Part shown: positions 45,401 to 52,602 of the stretch, piece after piece | How positions within the stretch are numbered: position 1 is the stretch's first letter | Layout of the letters: each line of letters opens with the position of its first letter | DNA from: Ceratotherium simum simum | Lineage: Eukaryota > Chordata > Mammalia > Perissodactyla > Rhinocerotidae | Length of the DNA: 64,000 nt | NCBI RefSeq assembly: GCF_000283155.1 | Contig: NW_004454216.1 | Coordinates: forward strand, 2,367,302 to 2,431,301 | Direction of reading: 5' to 3' | Notes under the pieces: model-generated | Databases searched by the model: none | The model's input: only the letters and a program-made list of their open reading frames with translations | What the model was told of the DNA's origin: nothing | Made by a program: the position numbers and the translations under genes

Positions 45401-47509
45401 CTACAGCTGAGAGCCAGTTTGTAGAGCTCTCCTCCGGGATGATCCCACTTAATACCAGGCCACATCCACTCTCAGTTTATTGCTGGGCCTCTTCTATCCT
45501 CCCAGAAGCTCTAGGCTGGATGGTGAAAAATGTGTATCTCAAAATGAATGAAAAGCAACTCCTGTAGCTTTAGGCAGCTACTGTGAGAGGTGTGTGTATG
45601 TGTGGGTGTGTGGGGGTGTGTGTGTGTTAAGAGAACCTGCTAAGAGAAAGGGAGAAGGCACGACAGAGCTGGAGAAAGAAAAATAAGGTATATCCAGAAC
45701 GCGCCATCAACTAATTATTAGTAGCAACACATAGTAATATCAGCTGTAAAATTGAGATACAAAGACAAGATAGCTTTTCAAGTATCTCCTTAGAATCTTT
45801 TTCCATGCCAACTTAACTCAGTAAATGCAAAAGTTCACATTTTCTTTTTCACATTCAATGTCTGACATCTGGATATTAGTTGCCCAAAAGTATGTGTCTG
45901 ATCAAAGAGTTAGGCAAGAAAAATACTAGCAGCTGCATTTTGGAGAGCTGACCAGGCAAAGAAGTGAAAAGTACTCTACAGTTTTGTCAATATAAGGGGC
46001 ATGGAATGGGTATCAGGCAGTTGGAAACACATTAGAGCTGACGCTATTCTTTTCCCTCCACAGCCAAACCAGAAGTTTCTTTTCCTAATCAGTCTCTGAT
46101 CCGGACCATTATCCCAGTCTCCGTAACTGGGATTTTTGTAGTAATCGCCGCGCTCATCACATGCCGAAGATGCCCGCCCCGCAGTAAGTTCTATTGTACT
46201 ACCATCACGATCTCAGTTCCTGGAAGCCAAACTTCAGTCTGGTTCAGCATCTCTCCAAGGTTTTAGCCCATTCTCTTCTCATTTTTGGAGCAAGTCTATG
46301 GGAACTTTTGTGTCTCCTTTACTTGCCTCAGCAAATTCTGTTATTCACTGGACAGACATGTCTTGGGCACCTGCTATGTGCCTGGCACTCTGCTAGGCAC
46401 TGCAGTTACAAAGGTGAGAAATCACTGCCCTCGAGACACATTCTAGTTTAATCCTTTTATTTTTCCTCTAACTTTATAGTATTTTCTTGGAGACACTGAG
46501 ACTTGCTAATTTGAAAATATTTCTGATGCAAATTGATATTCTAATTTTTAACTTGGAATTGGAGGAAAGGCAGAATGACAAGATTTGGGGGGCAAGAATC
46601 ATTTTTTTGGAGGAGGGTAAGATGCACTAATGAAGTTGAGAAACTACATGACCATAGGTGATTTTACCAATTCTCAATTCTTTAGAATACATTTTTGGAT
46701 GAAAGATCAGGAGTGGTTGAGGAAAGAAGAAATATATAGGATATTTTTTCCTATGAATTTAAATTTTTGGCCTTCCACATAAGCTACCCCCAATCTCTGT
46801 AATTAAATGAAGAGGAACTGCTGGGCCAGAGCTGAGGCCATAGTCCCTATGAAGGACATCAACCTTTCTTGGAGTAGAAATCATGTACACTGAGCAAAGA
46901 ACGTTGGAAGACCAATATCTGCTAATTTTCCCAACATTCAGCACAAAAAATGTCCAAGCTCAAGGAAGTCACTAGAGACTCTTTGCTCTGAACAACTCAC
47001 CCCACAGGTAGGATAAAGAGGTCTAGTGGGATCAAGGATGTTTCTAATACAGCCTGGCCAGCCTTACCCCTGTAGTTCACGGTTTCTCATTCTTAGTACT
47101 ATTGACATTTGGGGCCAAATAATTCTGTTTTAGGGGGCTGTTCTGTGCATTGTAGGATGTTTAGCAGCATCCTTGGCCTCTACGCACTGTATGCCAATAG
47201 CATCCCTTGCCCCAGTTGTGACAACCAAAAATGTCTCCAAGCATTGCAAATGTCCCCTGTGGCCGGAGGTGGGGGTGGCGTGGCATAGGAACAACCCCCG
47301 GGTTGAAAACCACTACTTTAGTTCTAAGCCAGTCTGAAGGCTTGCTGAAATATATGGGCACAATTTAAGGGAAACTTATCTAAATTGTTATTGTTTGTGC
47401 TTGTCTTCAAGGACCTGCTGCAAGGAGACAGAGAAAGAAGAATGAGGATAGCATGGAAATGGAAAGGATCTCCCCTATCTACAGAGAATCTGCAGAATCA
47501 TCGGGCTGA
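24377..47509 (+). CDS. CD80: CD80 (B7-1) T-cell costimulatory ligand, spliced over five coding exons
   Basis: Type I membrane glycoprotein of antigen-presenting cells that binds CD28 (costimulation), CTLA-4 and PD-L1. Joining 24377-24476, 36211-36528, 41059-41343, 46064-46183 and 47412-47509 gives 306 codons and a stop, all introns in phase 1. Order: signal peptide 1-34 (core [11 protein letters not shown]), IgV 35-139 with Cys50 and Cys116, YWQKD and DNGTYTC; IgC 140-234 with Cys162 and Cys216 and [15 protein letters not shown]; stalk 235-248; membrane span about 249-267; basic tail 269-306. Nine N-X-S/T sequons at 53, 89, 98, 111, 161, 186, 207, 211 and 243. The stalk-to-tail part is unlike human and the tail is longer (see findings). 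No frame damage is seen. Confidence 0.96.
24955..25281 (+). mobile_element. Tigger-type DNA transposon remnant (MITE)
   Basis: Terminal inverted repeats: left 'acagtaatcccctcttattt' and right 'ccctcggataagggaggac'. The internal text 'taatctcttactgtgcctaa' and 'ggtttcaggtgtccactggg' is shared by the mariner/Tigger family. TA-type target flanks are visible. It is non-autonomous. Confidence 0.85.
26480..26908 (+). repeat. L2-class ancient LINE remnant
   Basis: Starts 'atttattaattcagtaaata ttgagcttctcctatg', goes on to 'gtcctggggacaagtggtga' and ends with 'ggaagccatgggagggtttt aatcaggggagtgacatggt'. This layout of a common mammalian ancient repeat recurs at 30165-30368/33427-33530 and 44400-45080. 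Confidence 0.65.
26911..27410 (+). mobile_element. MER5A (hAT) split by an L1 3' end
   Basis: Left MER5A half at 26911-26975 ('gccaatcacctgggggcct') and right half at 27290-27410 ('ggtgggtctggggtggggc', 'aagcacccaggtgacgtcg'). The 26977-27285 interior is an L1 3' UTR (ggtggatacatgtcgttata, gtaaactgtggactttggg, aaaataaagtatata). The two halves are collinear, so the L1 inserted into a pre-existing MER5A. Confidence 0.85.
27411..28690. other. CD80 intron 2, G+C-richer unique stretch
   Basis: A minus-strand open frame of 249 codons (28259 down to 27510) runs through here; it is rich in Ser/Pro/Arg/Thr, shows no domain and probably reflects base composition. An L1-like 3' patch is possible at 28500-28630. 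Confidence 0.4.
28700..28943 (-). mobile_element. ERE SINE, antisense
   Basis: T-rich start, 'gtgaggaagatcagccctga', second module 'gctgaggaagacaagccctg', and end 'gccacggggccggcccc'. The flanks cagctgattct and cagccaattct look like a decayed duplication. Confidence 0.92.
29105..29540 (-). mobile_element. L1 fragment, antisense
   Basis: Antisense L1 text 'ttaaccattttaaagtgtat', 'aaaccatcaccactatctaa', 'ctattctggacatttcgtat' and 'ggctgaataatatattccat'. Old, with no coding capacity. Confidence 0.8.
30165..30368 (+). repeat. L2-class remnant, left half
   Basis: Contains 'caatatttattgagcacc' and 'tactatgggccaatccttg'. The right half resumes after the L1 at 33427-33530 ('gaaggcctctctgatagggg', 'gatgtctggggaaggcattg'). 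The L1 insertion therefore split an ancient repeat. Confidence 0.7.
30380..33424 (+). mobile_element. L1 with 5' region, ORF1 remnant and 3' end; most of ORF2 deleted
   Basis: Flanked by an exact 11-bp duplication ggatggagtca at 30369-30379 and 33427-33437. 5' UTR 30380-31740 is G+C rich with tandem units. An ORF1 remnant covers 31748-32430 (KQKEN-type coiled-coil text, 'gacagagaattcaaaatagc' and 'gagagaatcagtgagcttg') but is broken by stops at 31878 and by frameshifts. At about 32465 the sequence jumps to the last part of ORF2 ('aatgggcaaaggatatgaac' to 'gcaaaataagtcagacaca') and the 3' UTR with an A-rich tail. No reverse transcriptase or endonuclease domain remains, so it is not autonomous. 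The family looks young and lineage-specific. Confidence 0.9.
30600..31320 (+). repeat. Three imperfect tandem units in the L1 5' UTR
   Basis: Landmark cctgaggc(tt/cc)caggA occurs near 30719, 30951 and 31200. A second landmark, ccagcag(tg/ca)ggg, occurs at 30793, 31023 and 31271. Spacings are 230-232 and 248-249 bp, so the units are collinear. Confidence 0.75.
35700..36070 (+). mobile_element. L1 3' end
   Basis: Contains 'acgtggatgaaccttgagga', 'cattatgctaagtgaaaaaa', 'gtggttaccagggacttctg' and 'caacaatgtgaatatacttt'. Old and 5' truncated. It lies immediately before the CD80 IgV exon. Confidence 0.8.
36211..36528 (+). CDS. CD80: CD80 exon 3: IgV domain
   Basis: Acceptor 'cttctccttag' and donor 'gtcagag|gtcagt'. 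318 bp, the same length as human as I recall, and symmetric phase 1-1. It encodes [16 protein letters not shown] through [11 protein letters not shown] to VMLLVR. This is the receptor-binding face for CD28/CTLA-4. An L1 3' end finishes roughly 140 bp upstream of the acceptor. Confidence 0.97.
38815..39063 (-). mobile_element. ERE SINE, antisense
   Basis: T-rich head, 'gtaaggaagatcagccctga', end 'ccaccagaccggcccc'. Flanks 'aaagagaatattctt' and 'aaggagaatattctt' form a 15-bp duplication with one mismatch. Confidence 0.92.
39361..39607 (+). mobile_element. ERE SINE, sense
   Basis: Head 'ggcgggcccggtggcgcaat', B-box-like 'ggttcagctctcgggcgcg', two body modules and tail 'cacaaaaaaaaaacaaaaaa'. 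The target duplication is not clear. Confidence 0.92.
41059..41343 (+). CDS. CD80: CD80 exon 4: IgC domain
   Basis: Acceptor 'ctctcttcag' and donor 'acaccac|gtaagtg'. 285 bp, phase 1-1. It encodes [19 protein letters not shown], the Cys162-Cys216 pair, [16 protein letters not shown] and ends FKWQTP. Confidence 0.97.
41967..42161 (+). mobile_element. ERE SINE, sense, short form, 20-bp perfect target duplication
   Basis: Head 'ggggccggccctgtggcttg', B-box region 'gggttcggatcccgggtgcg', end 'ctggggctttggggggaaa' and an A-rich tail. The 20 bases at 41951-41970 are repeated exactly at 42162-42181. This marks a comparatively recent insertion. Confidence 0.95.
42849..43062 (+). mobile_element. hAT-type DNA transposon remnant
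   Basis: The ends are inverted repeats: left 'ggggttggcaaaatttttc' and right 'actgtagtttgctaatttat'. The middle 'gggccagatagtaaatatttt', 'gaaagcaaccatagacaaga' and 'gggccaggtttggcctatat' matches a common Charlie-type MITE. Confidence 0.75.
43226..43540 (+). mobile_element. ERE SINE, sense, long form
   Basis: Head 'ggggccggccccgtggctta', 'ggttcggatcccgggcgtg', 'cccacatacagcaactagaa', then both 'ggaggattgg' modules and a (CAAAA)n tail. Flanking 18-mers at 43209-43226 and 43541-43558 differ at one base. Confidence 0.95.
46064..46183 (+). CDS. CD80: CD80 exon 5: stalk and transmembrane
   Basis: Acceptor 'ctccacag' and donor 'cccgca|gtaagtt'. 120 bp, phase 1-1. It encodes [20 protein letters not shown], then [13 protein letters not shown] and the stop-transfer RRCPPR. 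GIF(V) is the only block close to human; the rest has diverged. The juxtamembrane Cys268 and Cys271 could be palmitoylated (inference). Confidence 0.92.
46184..47411. other. CD80: CD80 intron 5
   Basis: Contains an L2-like patch at 46325-46450 ('gggcacctgctatgtgcctg') and a MER20 (listed). The rest is unclassified. Confidence 0.6.
47071..47322 (-). mobile_element. MER20 (hAT-Charlie) remnant
   Basis: Text 'actattgacatttggggcc', 'ttgtaggatgtttagcagca', 'gttgtgacaaccaaaaatgt' and 'cccccgggttgaaaaccact' is MER20 read in reverse. It ends about 90 bp before the CD80 tail exon. Confidence 0.85.
47412..47509 (+). CDS. CD80: CD80 exon 6: cytoplasmic tail
   Basis: Acceptor 'ttgtcttcaag' precedes 47412. 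It encodes [20 protein letters not shown], then [12 protein letters not shown] and TGA at 47507-47509. The RQRKKNE block lines up with the human RERRRNE. The stop lies nine codons beyond the position of the human stop. Confidence 0.9.
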
Positions 47510-47820
47510 ACAGAACATCCAGAGGTAGGCTCCTTTAGCTCTTCTCTACCAATGTGGCATATATGAGATCTTGTGGATCATGAGGCACAGTGTTTTCTTC
47601 CTCTCAGTACCAAATTTAAGATCTTTTACCTAGTATGACACTTTCTCAAAAACCTCATTCAGATGATTGGCATCTCTCTCCTTTTTCCCCACATACCATT
47701 TGCTTATTGTAACCTCTTCCTTTGCTGTGCCATTCTGCCATCTTGAAATGTTCCCCTCTTGTCAGTCGATTCAGTCTTTCATTATCCCTAAAACACTACT
47801 TTAAGTTCATCTTGAAGTAC
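47510..47820 (+). other. CD80: CD80 3' UTR, conserved part
   Basis: Runs on from the stop without a needed splice. 'ggatcatgaggcacagtg', 'aaatttaagatcttttacc', 'gtaacctcttcctttgctg' and 'ccattctgccatcttgaaat' follow the human CD80 3' UTR as I recall. The human ATTAAA signal position here reads 'cctaaaacactactttaag', with no hexamer. Candidate downstream AATAAA signals are at 49332, 50639 and 50684. Confidence 0.7.
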
Positions 47821-50800
47821 TATTCCTGGGCTAATCCCTTATCCTGATCATTCCTTTTTCCCTGTATCCCTCAGTACTGATGGACAGACTGGGATCACTT
47901 GTAGGTCGCACTGTACTAACTCAGTAACATTCTCACGGTCTCTCTGCCACGTACTAATAGTCATCCTATCGACCCAGTCACAGAGCCAAATTTCATAAAG
48001 AATTACTTCTCCATGTCATTTTCCCATTCAGAAACTCAGAAGAGACCCCAGTACCTACAGGAAAACCTTCAAAACTTTTAACTTTCCATGTTCCTGTTGA
48101 TCTCTTCAGTCTAAACACCCTCAGTTCTTTCAGTTGCTCTTCACGTGGCAGTTTCCAGCAGCTTCATGTGAACACACTCGATGTCAGTAAATGGTGTCCA
48201 AGGCTTTAGATCTGACTGATTCTACATACAATGGGATAATTACTATCCGGGGTCTGGAATGTTCTTTCTGTTAAGGGAGCCTAACACAGCATCAGCTTGT
48301 GAGTCACATGGTTAACTTATATCACTTTTTTGCTATCCTAAAATTGCCAGGTCTTTTCATGTAAGAGAAACGCTGGAACCCTGTAATCCAAGAGAGTGAT
48401 ATCAGGTCCAGTGTGGTTGATAGCCTTCCATAAGCAGTTCAGTTTTGACTTATGCAAGTTAGGGTGACACCAGCCTAAGAAATGAGAGTCTGCAGAGTTA
48501 CCTTTAAAAATAAAATAAAATGAAATATAAAACTTGGGATTTATATAACAGGTTATGTTTTGCAAAAGCATTATTTCATTTTAGTCTCATAAAAATTTCT
48601 GCGAGCAAGATCTTTCTGTCTCCATTTTATGGGTGAGAAACCCGAGGCTCTCAGAGGTTGAGGGATTTGCCTAAGGTCAGACAGATAAAGAGCAAAACAA
48701 GGACTCAAACGGGACATGAAGCTCAGGTCCCCTTCTTGGCACCATAGCAGCCTGCACATATTTTCCCCACGACAGGCTCTCAATTTCCTTCCTGTTTTCT
48801 TTTCATTTCAACTTCTTGCTCACTCTTCAGGATGCCCTTTCTGGGATGTCCCCCTCAGTTCTGCAATTATCTAGAATCTCCTGGACTTTCCTTCTATCTT
48901 AAAAGTCATCTGCTCAGTTGGCTGATACTTCATAATGAAGCCACGAATCCAGTCTTCTCCACGAAGCCTTCAGTGGCCATCTCGTCCAGTTCAAGCAGTT
49001 CTGCCTCTGAAGTGCTGTAGCAATGCTTTCTCCAGCACATCGCATTCTACCCTAGGTTGATTTTCATGTGTCATGGCTTATATTCGCTACCAAATTGTGG
49101 GTTTCCTGAGAAGAGCAGCCATGCCTGATACCTCTTTGTTGGCCCCACATCTAAAAGAGTGCCTTGATCAATAACATTTGGTTGTTTGATGATAGCTGGT
49201 GCTTAATATTTGCTGACATTTCACACAGTAAAAATTGTCAGGCTTGTCCTAAATTCTCTCATAATTTAGACTTCCCTTTATATTCTTTAGCCATCAAGAT
49301 TAATATCTACAATGTTACCTCAAGTTCGGAATACTCTTGCAATAAAAAATATAAAATTTAAAAATGCTTTCCTCAGGTCCAACGTCCATCTGAGATTCTT
49401 CTTGGAACTTCCTCAAATGGCCAGGATTATCCCACCTTGCCCTTCATGTATCCGTTCTCTAGAAGCCTCTTCATTTCAGTGGATTTGCAGAAAGTGACGA
49501 GAGGAGTATAGTGGGGACAGAAGTAGTTGTGGTGACCTTGATCAAGGAATTTGGAAAAACAGGATTCTTTAGACCTGGAAGAGATATTAGAGAATACTAG
49601 TCTCATTAATGACAAGGAAATCGAGGCCCTGGAAGGTGACCTGAATTGTAAAGGCCAAAGCCAGAATCCAGATTTCCTGGCTGTGGTGCTCTTTTCCTCC
49701 ATCAATCCAGCCCTGTACTATTAACTGGTGTACATATATGTATATATACATGTCAGTTACAGTGCTTCTGGAAACAGAATTTGTCTGACTTCAGACACTT
49801 GATCTGATGCAATACTAGAAAATGATTTTATGTTGTTGTTAAAGGCAATCTAATGTTAATGTGTGGGAAGTATGTTGGTATGTATACCTATATGAAGATA
49901 ATGGAAATATTATTGGTGTTTAGCCAGTATTTCATTTTTCATTGTGTTCTCCTCTGTTGCTCTCCCACTTCTCCATCAGGTTCAGGAGAAAGTAGATCTA
50001 TCTAAAACTAATTTCCTCTGACATGTAAGATTAACGACTTATACACCTCAAAGCAATAGTCAGGTTGGAGAGGGATAGTTGGGTTTAATGAGTCACATTC
50101 TACTGGTTCATATTGGACTGATAATCTCCCTAAATGGCTTTATGCTAGTTTAACTTCATTTGTAAAACATTTATGAGAAAGTTCTCATTTAAAATAAGAA
50201 GTTTTTATTGTGTATGTACTAAACAGTAAGCTGTCTTTAGAAGAAACTGATTGAGGTAATGAAAACAGCATTCCATAGGGATTCCTTAGATCCCTAAAGT
50301 GGCCTTTCCTCCTTGGCATTTCTGGATCCTTCTGACATTAGCAGAGAATTGAAACCAAAGAACTGGCCAACTGCTGTTCCTATGTTACTTGCTCATGACT
50401 CCTCTTTCTCTGAAATTGCCTTCCACACCCACTGGACCAGGAGTGGGCCTGACTTCAGCTGGGGCAATGAGACATTCTCATCTGAAAATCTGGAGTTGGA
50501 CAGCAAGAGTTGACCAAGTTTCTCAAATGTGGCTAGATTTAAAACATTTAATTTTGGTAGCTATAAAGGGACTAGCTTATGCTATGGAACAGAAGTACAC
50601 TTTTAAATGGTTGCTCTCAGAACAAAATCACTGAAGAAAATAAAGGTAGGGGACTGACAAGAACTTAAAGCAAAGAAACAAACAATAAAAAACACAGGAG
50701 TTGCTGCTTTTAGTGAAGATTCATAATCCTTAGATAGGATCAAAAGGAGACTTCAAGAATTAGCCACAAAATAGGGCAAACCTAACACACAGCTTATTTA

Positions 50801-51910
50801 TACTTTAAATAAGTATGTTAAATTATTGTTTATTACATTTAATAAATGTGTTAGCACTGTTTTTTCAAAGAATTTTATTTTACTTTTATTGTTCTAATAT
50901 TTTTGTGATACGAATAAAATTATTTTTAAAACCAACTATCTAATATTATATAACTTCTAGTTGAAAGATTTAATCAATATGTAGATGTGAATAAAACAAT
51001 AAACAAATTGCCAATTTCTCAGCAATTTATGAATGGGATAATTAAGAAAAACACGCTTTATGGAGTGTGGTAATAACATGTAAATCATGGTGAAAATATA
51101 CTGGTGCAAAGGTCTCATAAGCTTGTTATATAACGCCCGTGTGCGTTACGTAGCCAGGGCATTATGCTATGCTTTACATGCATCATTTCATTTAATACCC
51201 ATTCTTTTTTTTTTTTTTTTAAAGATTTATTTATTTATTTTCCCCCCAAAGCCCCAGTAGATAGTTGTACGTCATAGTTGCACAGCCTTCTAGTTGCCGT
51301 ATGTGGGACGCGGCCTCAGCATGGCCGGAGAAGCGGTGTGTTGGTGCGTGCCCGGGATCCGAACCCGGGCCGCCAGCATCAGAGAGCGCGCACTTAACCG
51401 CTAAGCCACGGGGCCGGCCCTTAACACCCATTCTGAGGTAGATACTATTTCATTTGACAGATGAGAAAACTGAGACTTAAAGTAAAACAGCTTTGCTATA
51501 CGTCACCTGGCCGTGAGGTCACATGGGTGAGATTCCAAGCCAGTGGTCTGCCTCCAGAGCCCATGGTTTTAGCTACTACACTACATTGCTTCATAAACCT
51601 TGCTCCCGTGAACAACAGTATTTTCAGGGTAGGAACTAAGAGGTCTAACACCAAAACAAAGCACTAGCAGTTTTTTCCCCTCAGTACACTTACTTCAGTC
51701 CTTTTCTCCCCCTCATTTAGTAAAAGTTACAGTCTGCAGCACAGCTTCCTTCCTAGGCAGCAAGCTCCTGCAGCACAGAAACTGTGTATCTATTCTAAGT
51801 AACTCTTCCCACTACAGTGTAGATACCTCATCAGCAATACTGAGACAGGAAACAAGTTGGGCTGCTTCTTTAATAACGCTTATCTACTTCCTTTTTGTTA
51901 AATTTATATT
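47821..51910. other. CD80-TIMMDC1 tail-to-tail interval
   Basis: Between the two convergent genes; it may contain further CD80 3' UTR. MIR remnants lie at 48555-48720 and around the ERE at 51150-51540. An L2-like antisense patch is at 48820-49160. The palindromic 'acatatatgtatatatacatg' region is at 49732-49752. Several AATAAA hexamers on the plus strand lie at 50639-51002. No other gene. Confidence 0.5.
51205..51420 (-). mobile_element. ERE SINE, antisense, inserted in a MIR
   Basis: Long T run, 'ccccagtagatagttgtacg', end 'gccacggggccggccc'. Flanks ttaatacccattct and ttaacacccattct form a 14-bp duplication with one mismatch. MIR sequence continues on both sides. Confidence 0.94.
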
Positions 51911-52451
51911 TTATTTCAAATGGCATTGGAATCATCTTTGATTTTTATTAAAACAAAACCAAACACTATTACACACTTAGGCCCATGCTGCTTCTAGGAC
52001 CCAAGAGCACAAGAGTTTCACAGACCATTTGCCTTCCTGGTTCTTTCCTCTCCTCCTCCTACAGGTTCCTAGAGTATCCTGTTAAAGGGCTACAAGAATA
52101 AATAGACAATCTGTAGAATTCCACTTTAATCTTTTGGGAAATTCTTAATTTACTGTTGTAAAATCCAGGGAGAAGAAATATATATTGATCAATCAATACA
52201 GATATAATGTCAAATATATAGACCAATCAATATAGATATTGATACGTATTTAAATTTAAGGATAAGTAAAGTAAGAGTACACTAGCCCAATCCTTGGTAA
52301 AAACAAGATAAGAGCAAGTTACTGCCACCACAGGTGCCAGCGCTAACATTTGTCAGCAGGTTGACCAAAGAGGAGCCTGACCACTGGCGTTCAGTGGACA
52401 TGGCAACATAGCTCCTTCAACTCTCCAATGAGTTTCAAGTCCAGAAGGTTT
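51911..52451 (-). other. TIMMDC1: TIMMDC1 3' UTR
   Basis: Follows the stop codon on the minus strand. Two minus-strand AATAAA hexamers lie near 51911-51916 and 51944-51949, about 500 bases after the stop. They are plausible polyadenylation signals. Confidence 0.6.
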
Positions 52452-52602
52452 TCAGTCCTTGTCTTGTTTATCTGTTGATGGAGGGTTTCTAGGAAGATTT
52501 AGCAGTGCTTCAATTTTCTTAGCATCATCCTTGGATTGATTTTTCTGTAAGCTGCTTTCAATCTCTTCAGGGAGGAGCTCAGTAAATTGTAGTCTGGCTT
52601 TC
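52452..52602 (-). CDS. TIMMDC1: TIMMDC1 last coding exon
   Basis: Acceptor 'tttgattgcag' precedes 52602. The exon completes Trp and reads [20 protein letters not shown], then [19 protein letters not shown] to TGA at 52452-52454. Confidence 0.93.

Larger units (their letters stand above)
41344..46063. other. CD80: CD80 intron 4
   Basis: Contains two EREs, a hAT-like element and an L2-class remnant at 44400-45080 ('ggatgagctcacccaggag', 'gagccctggggaacaacaat'). A GT-rich simple tract lies at 45587-45627. No coding sequence is seen. Confidence 0.65.
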
